This document shows, piece after piece, positions 1 to 13,700 of a stretch of 64,000 nucleotides of DNA. The position numbers and the translations under genes are program-made. Under the pieces are notes generated by a model. That model searched no databases. It had not been told where the DNA came from and saw nothing but the letters and a program-made list of their open reading frames with translations. Positions within the stretch are counted from its first letter, which is position 1. Every line of letters starts with the position of its first letter. The stretch is taken from the NCBI GenBank assembly GCA_020137815.1, contig CM035355.1:1636774-1700773 (forward strand), read 5' to 3'. The stretch comes from Hormiphora californensis. Its lineage: Eukaryota > Ctenophora > Tentaculata > Cydippida > Pleurobrachiidae.

Positions 1-486
1 GCGCCCTTCCCTGTCATTATATTGTCTGCATTTGCCTGTCTTTGGTAAAATCGTCTTGACTCTTGAAATATGATTGGTACAGATGCCTTATTCAGAGAGA
101 CTGTCTGCAGTAGTGTTATTGGTATGCAACTGTCAAGAGACAGGATAAAAGTAATTATCTGAATCCAACCAAGTTCTAAAGGTCGATTTGCCGAGATGAA
201 AATTGACTCTCTTGTCAACTCTATCGGGTTATTATTTTCTGAAAATCCCTTTTTGATTGATTTAGCATAGTTGTGCTGATGTAAAATGTATGATCAATAC
301 ATATCATAGGCTAGTAGTGGTCACTGGTCACACTTCTCGCCTCCAAATGCAATTCTCATACTTCTTCTATAGTTCTCATACTTCACCGCAATGCTTCACC
401 GCAGTAGAGCCACAAAATAACACCTACGAGCAGTACCATTGGTGGTAGTAGAAAGTACGAATAAACCGCTTGTGTACTGATCTCTT

Positions 487-550
487 GCCTAGCTAGACTG
501 TGTTACAAATGTAAAGGAGGGTTAGAACATAACAACAGATCTCCCTTTTT
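487..550 (+). repeat. SINE-like dispersed repeat, copy 1
   Basis: This copy begins CTTGCCTAGCTAGAC and contains AGGGTTAGAACATAACA. It ends in a T run near 544-549 that could act as a pol III terminator. Related copies are at 42,482, 45,845 (reverse) and 52,229. The CTAGCTAGAC and GGTTAGAAC blocks are loosely like A and B boxes of tRNA-derived SINEs, but the match is weak and SINE status is an inference. Confidence 0.4.
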
Positions 551-1296
551 GTGACAAATGGAAGTGAGATATATATTTGATATCCACGTGCCCCCTGACA
601 TCCCCCCTGTATTATATGGCACACTTTGGTAAATAGACAGCTGTATTATTGATTATAATTAGCAGCACCCTGTTGCTGACTGTTGCTATCCCTTCACCTG
701 CTGCTGCGACATGTTACAGATCTCATCATGATGCTTTGATCGATTATAAAATTAAAAGAGAGGAGCTTTGCCGATTGTTTGACCATGATAGTTGAAATTG
801 TTTCGTAAAATTCTCAAAACATCTTTCTTTTACAGATACACAAGAGTAAATTTGGTTTGAAAGTATTTCGACCCAGTAGACAAATTTACGTTTCATTGGT
901 TTTCACGGCAAAAATTCATTTAATGTATCAAGACGCAAAATTGATTTAGTCAATGAGATTGCATTGAAATCATTTCCTGGAGGCAGAAAATCACACACAC
1001 TCTCTCCTTCTCTCTGATCTTTCTTCAGTGAAGAATCTTCACAGGCGAGGTGAGTGTCATCGCCCGCCACAATGTCGGTACTGCGTGTGAGCTGAGGTAA
1101 TTACCTTTCAAAGCAAGGTAATTACCGAGGTCATGAGTCGGATCCATGGGACCTATACAACATCAGACCCTCGCATTGTCTACCATCTTTTAACAAGTTT
1201 ACATTACTCTCATCAGTTGTTTTGTTGATCATCAACTCAGTTATTGTTCGGATACGAATTAACGACGGACACTTATAATTATCATTTATATGAGGC

Positions 1297-1482
1297 ATAA
1301 ACTCTGGCCACTGGCACGTTATTTCAGATACCTTTCTCCCAGCGCGCCGCTGGGAGAAGGTAGCTGTAGTTTATCCGCCAGTGGCGGATAAACTGGTTTA
1401 AATCACGACGACGATCCCGAGGCGGAGCCGAGGGAGAGGCGGAGGGGTTTAAACCAATAACGTGCCATTGGTCAGAGTTTAT
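1297..1482. mobile_element. 186-bp MITE with terminal inverted repeats
   Basis: Positions 1,297-1,323 and 1,456-1,482 are inverted copies of a 27-base end with about two mismatches (core CACGTTATT and AAACTCTG). The interior holds two further hairpins, one built on CTCCCAGCG/CGCTGGGAG and one on TTTATCCGCC/GGCGGATAAA. It has no coding capacity. The structure is that of a small non-autonomous DNA transposon; the superfamily is unknown. Confidence 0.6.
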
Positions 1483-1486
1483 GGGT

Positions 1487-1957
1487 TATATACCCTGCTT
1501 TAGTTGTTTGTTTCAAGTATTACACACTAACAAGAGAGAAAACACTAATCAAAACACACAAAGAGAACTGAGAAACAGTCAAAAACATCTCTCAATTGAG
1601 TGTATATTGTTTGGTAACAGTTACTAAGGAGAGAGAGAAAGAAATAACAAGATATGGGGCATGCCAGACATAACACAGAGGAATTGAGATAGTGAAACAA
1701 AAGGGGAGATAAAGAGAGAGAAATTGACGGAATGTGTTGTTTCTTTCTCTCCAGTGCAGTGTGTAACTCTTGCAAACAGTGTTCCCTCTGTATTTCAGTA
1801 AGAACTGATCATTTACACACACTTTGAATGTAACATAGGAGTAATAATAAACAGCCAGCCAGTGGGAAATAATCTGCCGCTGGACTGGCTGTATATTGAG
1901 AGCGCGCCAGTGGGACTTCTCGCCACTGGCGGGTTATTTAAGTTAGCAGGGTATATA
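1487..1957. mobile_element. second inverted-repeat element abutting the MITE
   Basis: A 13-base perfect inverted pair (TATATACCCTGCT at 1,487-1,499 and its reverse complement at 1,945-1,957) bounds about 470 bp. The right end contains two more palindromes based on CCAGTGG. No coding sequence is evident. It may be one larger composite with the neighbouring MITE, since the CCAGTGGC palindrome style is shared. Confidence 0.35.
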
Positions 1958-4700
1958 CCGCTATAATCTATCTAGCTTTGTGTGCCGTTTAAAACGTAAG
2001 ACTAGGGACAAGTTATATAGCTCGATCTGTCTCTCATCTCTTTCACTATAATTGGAGAGTCACTGAGTCTAGAAACAGGTTTAGTTCATCACAGGTAGCG
2101 AGCTACACAGTATAATGGTTTGTATTACAACATGCCCCAGTTGTACAGTTGCACAGAGAGAGGCACATTCATTCGTCTAGCGATATAGGTAGTTGAGGGA
2201 GTTAAATGTTTCAAAAAGAATGCACCAGAGTACTGCATGACCATACTGACCAAAATTATGCTATATATTATTTCTACCCCTGTTAGAGGGATTGCCCGTA
2301 TTGTTTTTGCCGATGGAAAATGATTGTAACGTTTGCTCAATTTGATTGGTTTAAACCCTTTATATTTTATCCGGGATCAGGGAGAAAGAGAGAGAGGGTC
2401 GAGCAAGGCAATGTCCAAGCCCCAATTAGATCTTAGACAAAATTAAGGCTCCTAAAAGACTACTAAAATCTCCTGCTGCTGTACTGGGCAACTTCCATGC
2501 AGGGGCACAGATCAAAGGAAGCTTTATTGTGCTCCCATAGGTTTGAGGAAAATTAATTGTCCAGCCCAGACCATGCAATACTAAAATCATTGAACAAGCA
2601 CACGTGCCAGTTCTCGGTACGTTAATCTATGATAGCTGTAGACAGTTTAAATGTCCAGACAGTCATCACAAAGTGTTCTTACAATCTTACATTTTCTTGT
2701 GTTCACGTAATTAGTTCTTCTCTTTTTGCCACTCCCTAATCTTCAAACGTTTAATCAGTTACTTTTTATTCAAACACTTCCCTTAACTTTTTTCCATTTC
2801 ATCTCTTCGACATTTTGTCTCTGGGGAGGTTAATGGGCATCTATAGGCAATTAAATTTAATCGATTGTACGTAGAGGTCTTCTCTTCTTCCTTAGTGCAC
2901 TGGTACATGTGTTTTGAGGTGGAGCACTTTCAATTATTTTTAGATAAATCTATAGAATTATTGGCCTAGCTGAGGTTTGAAATGAGACAATAATCTTGTG
3001 TAATGTGTGGTAATACAATGACTCGATACCACAAAGACTATACTACGGTTTAGATCATTTTCAGTACCATTTACCGCAAAGCCGATGATTCACTCGATGC
3101 ACTACATGTCAAAACTACGATAGTATTTGCATTAAATTACATCAGACTTCAACTTTGTTTTAGAAAGTGGAATTTCAGTTTAGTGTGTCTTTGCACTAAT
3201 TGAACCTATTCCTATGTCTAGTGTGTCACACACTTCATTAAATTCAAGTCTTGTGGTATATTTGCACGGAGAGAGTGTGATGTAACTTCGCAATAGTATT
3301 AATAGCATAATATCCCTGACGATCTTGGTGAATCTATTGATATCATTATCACTTTATGGCATCATCCGAGATGTGACACCTTGGAAGTCAGTTATTAGCC
3401 AATCATTGACATGATACTATGCTATACTATTATATATGCTGCCATTGTTCATCGATCACTTGAATTGTTCATACTCAGTGTCAGGCGACTCAAATCTTCG
3501 CCAATTTTCAACTTGTCTCCAGCTCTGAAGAACAGATCGGAGTTCAGGGTATTTTTGGCTGGTTGTTGCAGCTGGCTTCTCAACACAGCTGCTACTGTTC
3601 TTCCACATCTGTATCTGCGTGATCACCTCTCTTTCTCTTCCGCCCTCTTCCTTTCAAATATAAATGGATGATAATATTATTTAGCACATTGGTGGTATTT
3701 TGTCTTCGGGGGTTCCATTCGAGCCGAGGTATTTAAAATTGGTATTGCCAAACTGCTGCAGGCGAAGATCAAACGAGTCCCAAATTCCTGCTACAATAGA
3801 TTCGAAATTTTCATCGTTAGATATAGCTGATTATTATTTTATAAATGAACTAGACATTTGTTGTGAGAATGGGTTTGAAAAGAGAACAGTTAGCACAAGT
3901 GGAAAGTTTTAAATGTCAACACTTTGGTGAACTTCAAAGAACGTCTTTGAGTGGGCGGTATTCGCTGATTCTGATACAATGCTGGGTTAAAACCCATTAA
4001 GTATAAACTGAGGGTATTCGCAACGCCCTTTACTTAGCCTCAATATAATACACTTAACTGCTTTCTTATAGCATTAGACTTTATATACGATTTTTCAGTC
4101 TTGGTTATGCCACTCACCCATTACGAATGAATGAATGTGTTGTTTGGAGAATGGAGAGCCTATTGTAACTCCATTATCTTCACAGCCTGTATCATTTCTA
4201 TTGAACATTAACCTCTTGTGTCTACCAACTTGTGTATAATTCTATAGTAAAGCTACTCCTACCCTTGCATTATCATATACGATAGACCTCTTGGATCTTA
4301 GCTATAGCTATGTATAGCCAGTGTGAAAATAAATGAATTGCTTTTGCTTGAAAGCCAACATATATCCCAATATGAATTGTGATTGATTCGCAAGAACTCT
4401 GTGGGAGTAAAAATAAACCACGAAGGTGTGGCTGCATCATATATATCCAACGTCACGTCATATTATATATTGTGGAGTTAAATACCTTTTTAACACCGTG
4501 TGCACTATATGTGCATGCCGCCAGTTATGTATCTCTCTCTGTAGTCGACTCTCTCTCTGTATAAACTATAATTACCGCACGATTGAAGTGCACAATAAAA
4601 ATTTCTCTATTGTCACCGGTCATTGGCAGTTTCAGCAGTATTAACGATTTCTTGTCAACCTTTAACGATTCCTCCCTTGCAGTCCATGTTATGAGTAGGG

Positions 4701-7700
4701 ATGGTATTATGGCTTACTTTGCTTTTACTCAGTCTCATATCAGGTAAACATAGTGTGACTGTTGTTGTTTTTAAAACTACTTTTATTACTTGTTTACTAA
4801 TTTAGTAATTTACTTCAAAATGTAACACCTGATTCCATTCCAGACTGTGCAGCGTTTTCCTATCTCTCCCTGCCGATCAAGAACCCCGTCCAGTATAATC
4901 TTCCCTTCACGTGGTCGGACGAGTGGAGTGGGGCAACTCTCTGCTCCTGGGCGGCACACTTCAACGTGCACGTGGATAAACACGTCCCCACCCTCAAAGT
5001 GACATGTGGGCAGAACCACAATCACAGGTATATATATATCAGACGGTATAGGGAACACCTTTTATAACCATGTAATATCAAGGAATCGTCCCAGATATAA
5101 GTGATAAAATAGGACTTTCGACGGTCGTAATAGCTCATTATCTTGGATTTAGGACTCAGATAGCTGCGAGCTGCACGTGCACGAAAATTGAATACTAAAT
5201 TTGGTCCTTTCCTAGGGTAACGCTATCCCATGATGAAATGTTTGTGGATGGAGAAGATTCTGGGGTCCCACTTCCCCGTCCAGTCAGTTCCTGGTACCAC
5301 TGGTGTGTCTCCTGGGACACAGAGAGGAATTATAAAGTTTACTTCAATGGCAAACTAAATGCCCAAGGTACCATATTCTGCAGAGTTTTAGTCTGATAAA
5401 TCCACTGTCAGAGCATTGGCCTGAACCTATTTTCATTTCTTTCAAATAACTATAAGGAGCGTGCAAGAACCGCGGTCAGAGCATTGGCCTGAAAGTAAAT
5501 CCATGGTAGGACCACTTCCGGTTTTCGATTGAACCCTGTTTTACTTTCAGGTCCTACCTCTACTGCTACACCAGCTGTAGATTTGATAGGAACCTGTTAC
5601 CTGACAGTTGGTAACTCAACTCACGATTTATACCAGTTTGCTGGTCAACTTGCAGCCCTACAAGTATATTCCAGGTAAAATATACACTGTAGGATTTTAT
5701 TATGGCTATAAGTTGTACCTGAAAACTTATAACACGAGACCGAAGGTCGAGTGTTATAAGTGCAACAATAATGATCCGAGACCACAGGTCGAGGCAGATT
5801 CTTGTACTTAAGTGCACGAGCCTGCGAGTGCCACTAAGTGTAACTACCTCACGAGCCTGCGAGTGATGTAGTTTTACTTTTTGACCGAGCCTGCGAGGTC
5901 TAAAAGTGTAAGAATCTGGGACATTATTGTTGACGTCAGGTACAACGAAAATAGGCATTATAAAATTGCATTGTGAAATTTTAAAACAAGAGTGAGAGAC
6001 ACTTTAGGGCGTAACAATAGAGCGAATTCATGATATGGTAGCAGGCAGAGATATCAGTATAAGATAAGATAACGCCTGAGATAGGTAAAGAGAGTGAGAG
6101 ATTAGTGAGAGTGAGATAGATAAAGAATGTGTGGGACGTGGGTCCGGGAGTTCGTAACTGTTATCTTGATCTCGGTGCTGCAACGGCTTGACAGTGTGAC
6201 ATAAAGAAAGAGAGAGAGGGAGGGAGTTCGTAAATGCTTATCTTTCTAACGGTTTTTAAGTGTGACAGAAACAGTGGAGTAAGGAGTTCTAAGTGCAGCA
6301 GTGTTATAAGTTTTCATGTATCACTGCTAGCAGTTATACATGAAAACTTATAACACTGTGCAGTGTTATAAGTTGTACAAGCAGTGCTACCTAAAGAATT
6401 ATATTATATCTCAAAATTTTACAATGATGATATATGAACTCTATATACTTATCTCCCGGTGTGGTTTAAGGGATTTGATCAGCCAGCTGCCTCATGGTAT
6501 AACAGGTGCACTGCTGGACAATTGCCAGCCATAGGTTCAAATTACCATAATAACCAGTACTCCTGCTGCACTAGGACCACTGAATTTCAATAGGACTCAA
6601 GAGTCAAGCCCTATTATAGTATAGTATTATAAGATGGGCTGTCTAGAATAATTCAAGGCACAAAGCGGCCGACCTGAAAGCTCTTTTCAAGTACACATGA
6701 TAATAACCACTAATATCTGAACCCTATAGTCTATACATCTTCCTCAGAGTTAGCTAACACTACAACTCCCTCTCTCTAGAGTTAGCTAACACTATAACTC
6801 CCTCTCTCTAGAGTCAGCTAACACTATAACTCCCTCTCTCTCTAGAGTTCTAACAGCTAAAGAGATATCCTGGGAGTCTTGTGGGATGTGTCTACATTGT
6901 GAACCTGCCCTCTCATGGAACTCTGTCTCTGCATCTGTACCTACCTACACTGCCAACAAGAATCCCATCTGTAAGTTGGGACCAAATATAATGGGAAACA
7001 TCAGGCGAATTGAAACGTTTAGACCTAGGTTTAAACATGTTTTAACCCAAGATAAACCAGTTCCAAACCACCAATTACAGTTTTGCCTCCGCCTGATGGA
7101 GTGAATGTGGTACTGGAAAGTCAGACGAGTATCAAGGTGGCATGGGCTAATGAGATGATAGGACAGCAGTTTGTGTACTATGTCATTCCAGTGACAAACC
7201 AGACAACCCAACAATTCACATCGAGAATCAACGGCATTGTCATCAGGTCAGATGATTATATTCTGAATAGTGAATACTCTACTTTGAAACAATGTAACCA
7301 TTTGATTCCCAAAAGTTTAGGACATTATATATGTCCCGAAAGTTTAGGACATGTCCCGAAACATCTAAGTTCCCCGAAGCAACGAACTTCAATGCTCTAA
7401 CGAGTGTATATTCCACAGGGATCTGGAGCCGGAAACATTGTACAGTGTCAAGGTTGGAACAAGGTCCCGTTGTGGTCAGTCAGATGCTTGGTCTCCCATC
7501 GCTAAGATCACGACCCTACCAGGTATAACCTGAGATGCTACAAGAGTTCAATCAATGCTGAACATGTTCCCTTCAAGGCTTACAACACTCTGCTTACACT
7601 TTGATTATGATTTCCAAGTCCAATCTAAAATCTGAATGTCTGAATGTCTGATTCTCTCATTCCTTCTGACTTCTTCCGTTCTTGATTGTCAACCCCCAGC

Positions 7701-10700
7701 ATTAGGGTTTACGAAGAGAGGAGGTGGGTAAATGCCCGTTGTCACAAGCACACTTTTCATCATATTTTCATTGGATTTTTGTTTGTCAGTTTGTGCTTTG
7801 CTGCTTCTGTCCGTTTTAAGCATATTTCCGCAGGCAAAAACTTCAATTCCTGATCATGTTAAGACACATTTTCATTATTTTTCTTCTATTTTCAGTTCCC
7901 GAGGAAGTGACGAATTTAGCAGTTACACACCGGACAAACAGTTCCTTAACCCTGTCTTGGGATCAGCCACGGAGACCTGTGGACAGGTACAAGGTAAGAA
8001 ATCTCCAGGCCAATGCTTTGACGGCGGTTCTCGTGCTCTTTCAATTCTCTAACAGCCACCTCTCCAGATGATTTAGTAAGACCCAGCCTGAAGATTATCA
8101 ACCATCAAACTTCCCTTCAGATGATAATGTACCCCACGGCCGACACGTCAACACAAACCCACAAACAACTACCACGGGAACCGAACCACTACACCCTCAC
8201 CGGGTTAGCACCCAACACCATGTATACAATCCGGCTGGCTACATCGGGATCCAGTGGTATCAGTCAGTTCACTACAGTTACTGATACAACACTTAGTACA
8301 GGTAATGTTGGTAGTGAGAATTTTATCTGTATTGCTAAACTTAACTCTCCCATTCCTTCAATCAATCAACCAATAACTTGAGGTTTTTATAACTTAGCAA
8401 AGTCCCGGGCGAAACGCACATCAAAAAGTATAAACCGAGTTTATTTGGCGAATTTCGCTGAAGCTGTCCACAAGGGTTTTCAACTAAATTTGGCTGAGAT
8501 CGCTTCTAACGTGTGAAACTATATCTAGCTGTTCCAACAAATAGTTTTAACGTTACCATGGTTGCACAATTCTTAATCGTTTTAGATGTCCCACCAGTTA
8601 AGGCTAAGCTAACTGTTTTACTGAAACCTAACTACATTGTGGATGTGAGGTGGGAGGAAACGGACCTTCCCGACTCATTTTACTATAAACTTAAGGTAAC
8701 ACTTCACTTTTGAACTGTCCGTAATGTATCCGCAGTAGTAGGCCGGAGAGTCTGAAAAATTCAACCTCACTTGTGGGCTTATCAAGGTTGTATTTTTGTG
8801 ACACGTTTTAATAATTACAGACACGCTTGGCCGATAATGCTGTGATACGCAGTGGACGCTCAAAAAGATTTAAGTCGATAAAGACTACAGATCACAATGT
8901 CATTATAGATTATCTTGATCCAGAAAACTCCTACACGGTCTCCCTGGAACTGTGTCCTGATGAAACATCAGTTTGTCAGGAGGTAGAATCGGTGACATTC
9001 TTCCTGGGTGCTGCACAGGAGTACCATTACCAGCAGAGTTACAGTCATGCTAGATACGAGAGACTGACCAACTCTTCCATCATCGAGCTGGTGAGTTTGG
9101 TTGAGTAGTTAATAATAATAATAGTACTTTTTAGTCACTCTTCTAACCTTGTTTGATTAAATTACAACTTCAAAGAAGCCTCATAGAACTTTGCATTTGT
9201 TTTGGACCACATACCGCTTGATCCAAAGATCACCACATTGGGCATTCCAGTTTCTTTTCATGTTGGTCGAACCTATATTATCCACAGTTGCCGAGAAGGA
9301 AACTAAACTAAAATATTCCATGGAATTCCATCTCTCTATAAGAAACTAAACTAAACTATTCTCTATTATAACAAACCCAGTCTAATATTGTACGTGTCTA
9401 GACTATTATATAGTTATGGTGTACCCCAACCCTCTGGTCCCCCTCATTAGAACAGTGCAGCAGTGGTATGTGTAGTGTTCACTATTGTGCACCCCCTCGA
9501 CCCCCCCCCCCCCCCCCCCGACACTATATCCCTACAATCATCATTTGCTAATTTCTCTTACTTCACTACAATTTCTAATAAAATCCTCTTCAATAGGTAG
9601 CAGAGATCACAGAGAATTCTACCGCTACGGTCCATGTGGACATACTAAAGATATTCTCCGCAACATTCCTGGTCCGGGTCTTAGTGTTTGATCTGGAACA
9701 GGGTGACAACATATCCCCAAGGGGAACTGTGGTCTATGTTGGAGAGAGCCCAGAGGAACTCATTTGGGGAAGTAGCATTGATTTACTTTCAACTTGCACC
9801 CACAGTGAGCAAAGGTATTGGAAAAGTAACGACATCTAACCACTTCAGCCCTTGTCGAACAACAGTACAAAAAGCTTGATCCAAGCATTCAAGAATCTGT
9901 CTGGCGTCGCCAGACCACGTTTTGATTCTGTACTCAGATTGGGTTAAGGACAGAATCTTAAAATGAATACTTTCTAGGATATTGTCACAAGGAGGTAGAG
10001 GAAGAACAAGGGAAGGGAGAGTTTACATGGCCCTACGTTACAGCAACAGTCACTCTACCATGTAACGTTACTCATCCGTAAGTAACATCATCTTATCGGT
10101 CCTACTATTGATCAATAGTATCTATAGGAACCATTTATATGGGGGTTTCTGATAGAGCGTCCTTCTGATTTTCCCAAGTAAATTTTAGTTTCACAATGCT
10201 CCAAAATCAGGGTAGAGGGAGAAACTCGGACACGACAGTGTACACCACCCGATTGGGGAGGTAGCGATTACTCGGCCTGTCCTTATGCTCAGTCAACTAG
10301 TGGAGACATACAGCGGTTATTGGATGTAAGTGATTACTAACTGGTCAATTACAATAAGTGTCTAATGAATATCAACTGGTTATTCTAAACTAATATTTCC
10401 CGCAGACAGCAATCACGAACGCATCAGAAGCGATAATGGTCAGCCAAAAGTTAACAGAAATAACCTCGGGAGAAATGACGGACGAGACGATTGACATGAC
10501 TTCTGGTGTGATAGACAACATTCTCCAAACTGCAGCCAATCCAAACATATCCTTTACAGCCGAAGTGGCGGGAAACTTAGCCGGGGCACTGGATAATATC
10601 CAGGGACTATCAAAAGACCAGGTATGCTCAACGTAGAATCGATTGCTTCAGTTTGTAATGGAATGTAGTTTCTCTTTGTTAGTTATATATCAATATTTTA

Positions 10701-13700
10701 TTTGTCACGAGGCGTGATGAGAGAGGGTCGAGCAAGACTAACTAAAACACATCACCTCTGCAGTTGAGTGGCACTGACCGAGTAGCAAAATCAGCAAGGT
10801 CCATTGTACAGAATGTGGAGAAGTATTGTGAAAACATTGTCCCATATCCCACTGGAGCGAATAATTCTGATCTGATTGCATTCGCCAGTCCGGATCTAAA
10901 GCTATCAGTGGTATGACTCTAGATTAGCGTGTTGTATTAGTATCGAGATGATTCCTCTCTCCCTCACCAGATAATACAGAAGTTGTTTAGCTGTTGCACC
11001 AAAGTTGGTTTCTGTAGGGGTTTCGGCACGTGCTTTATAAATCAGTGAGACCAAGGACACACGTGTAACATATCTTTATTCAGGTTCGAGTACCACCAAC
11101 ACAAGCAGGATCCGATATTCATGTAAATGGAAACGGTAGTAACTCTACACTCACCATAGACCTACATTCTGAGGTAAAATGTTAAAAAACTTTTTTTGTG
11201 AAACAAACATTATTTTGATTGAGTACCCTCATTTATATTCAAGGCCAAATCGACCACGGGCCAACCCCACCCATCGAATAAGTCGACTAGGAATAACTAA
11301 TAACCATGCTTGAACAGGGTAAAGGGATAGAGGAAGGTCTGGGTAAGATCAGTATCAAGGTTCCTGGAGACCTCGTCTCTGCTAATTCAACCACTGTCTT
11401 CTTTGCTGTTTACACTGATAAGAAACTCTTTCAAGAGGTAAGAGCTATCGTTCAGCACGAATTATCAATGCCAATGAACAGTTGTAGCACTTGTGACTGG
11501 ACGCAGTGATTGGTACTTGACTATGGTGAAACGATTTGATTGGTGATTGGTAAAACTCTCAAACATTGCAGGCAACTAATGAAGACGATGTGGCTGATGA
11601 CTCGTTCGACCTTCCAGTGATTTCAATTTCATCAAATGGTATCGCAAAAGATGAGAAACTGAATAAGAAAGTAACTTTCAGCCTCGTTCTTGATAAGAAC
11701 GCAAGTGCGAATGTCAAGCCAACTTGTGTCTTCTGGAACACCGAAAGTAAGAACCAAAACTTTTAATTTCACAATGAGGATATCATAACTTCTATCAGAA
11801 CTTCCCTAACTCCTATCTTTATAGCCAACTCATGGTCGACGGAAGGAGTAACACTCGTTTACACGGACGGAGAGTCCCTGATCTGTGAGACAGAGCATCT
11901 GACAAGTTTCTCGGCCCTCCTTCTTCCCGGACAAAACGACTACATTCTCAGTATCATCTCTCAAATTGGAGCAAGCATCTCAATCACCTGTCTCACTCTT
12001 ACAGCTCTACTTCTATTTCTAGTGAGGTAGGAGTAATCAACTACACAAGATCATGTACAACTTTCAACTGCTCGTACCCTCGCTTACACACTAGCAAGAC
12101 TAAAGAAAGTTCAACTCCTTTTTTTTCAAAACTCTCAACAGATGTGTACGAGAATGCCTGTCAACGAAGATCCACATAAACTTTTCCCTGGCTCTTCTTC
12201 TGTCACTTATCTTCTTCATGATCAACTCAAATACTGCACGACCGGGAGACTACTGCAAGGTAGGAATCTGTCTGGTGGCACCAAACTTCTTTTTGATTCT
12301 CAGAGCGCTCAGATCGGGTCGGCCAGAAAGATAAGAACGTAACTTTCAAAACCAAATCCAACCAATTAGTCTCGAGCACCAAACGACAACTTTTCTCTCC
12401 CTTTCTCTATCAGGTGATGGCTTGTCTGACCCACTACTTCTTCCTCTGTTCATTCCTCTGGATGGGGGTCGAGGGAGTGGGTTTATATCGGGCAGTTGTT
12501 CTCGTGTTTAACAGTGGTTCCAGTAAGAACTTTATGACCGTAGCAAGCCTGGTGGCGTGGCTCACACCTCTCCCAGTGATCGTGGTTCTTGGGGCGATAC
12601 CTGTTAGTGTGTACACGACTCACGCAGACCTTGGATTGTAAGTAACAATGAACATCCATATATCAAAGGAGATTTTCATTAAAATCATCCTGTTGGAGTT
12701 ATTTATTCTCATATCTGTCAGGTGTTGGCTGACCCGCACCTGGATGTACGGGGCGTTTTATGGACCTCTTGTCGTCATGCTCGTGTTCAACCTGCTAATA
12801 TTTGGTCGGGTACTGTGGGAAATTATCGGCAACAAACGTGCCAGGTAAGGCGTAAACTGCTGATTGCTGAATTCTTTTCTTTAAAAAATGAGGGGTTGGT
12901 TTTCCAGTAGCTGGTGGCGTTGAACAATCATCACCTTTGCAAATGAGCTATAGAGCACCAGCCAAACCACACAGTTTGTATAGTGTCTTTTAGTCGTTAG
13001 AGCGGTCCTGGCCCAATTAGGGTCAGGTCCCGCTCGAACAACCCTTTCTTTACATTTTCTCTGCGTTTATTTTCTCTGCTTTTCTCTACATTCCCCGTTG
13101 TATTCTAGTCAACTGAACGAGGTGAATGGTAGTTCTCCCCCAATGGAGGTGCGGTAGGTGAATATATATTATATCTCGATATATCTGTATCTGTGATGAA
13201 TGCTGCAAAACCCCACACATTGATGTGTCGATCAAGGGATATATAATATGTGTGTTTTCTGTAAATCTTGATGTTAAAAAGTTTTCGTTTCGGCTCGATT
13301 TGCTTGTTTTCCGGCTATGAAAAAAAATTTCGGTTGAAGAAATATCCACGGCTTTCTATTCTCATTTTGTTGATATGAACGTTATCTTGTCTTTTTATGT
13401 GTAAATGGACAGTCAATTGTCATAGATGTTATCCAATCACTTCAATAATATTTGGTGATTTTATGGGTGACGATGAGTGAGCTGTTTTTGAGCTGAAAAT
13501 TTTGGGTTTAAAAAGAGGGCCGATATTTTGCGTAAGGCTCGCTGGCTGATGCAGTTCAGAATGTTATTTCACAAAATCTGACTTCCCATTTCTCATCTTA
13601 TGAGGAAGGCAAGTCAGAGAAAAAACTACAAAAAGATCTGTCTAGCGCCGGCAGACCCTGTTTTAATTCTCAAAACGGGGTCTGGTGATTGTGTGCTCAG

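Larger units (their letters stand above)
1..4700. other. intergenic region upstream of the adhesion GPCR
   Basis: I find no convincing exon here on either strand. Open frames are short, lack recognisable domains and do not join through splice sites. The stretch holds a SINE-like repeat near 0.5 kb and inverted-repeat elements at 1.3-1.96 kb. The rest is AT-rich sequence without obvious structure. The promoter and 5' UTR of the gene starting at 4,701 presumably lie in the last part, but I cannot point to a core promoter motif. Confidence 0.6.

Noticed and set aside
9804-9814. Alternative donor at 9,814 for aGPCR exon 12
   Set aside because: It puts the following exon out of the frame that encodes the hormone-receptor-like motif. 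The donor at 9,804 keeps it.
13005-13075. tRNA-like sequence with GTCGTTAGAGCGG and CTCGAAC
   Set aside because: Acceptor and anticodon stems do not pair. At most it is a decayed SINE head, so it is not called a tRNA.
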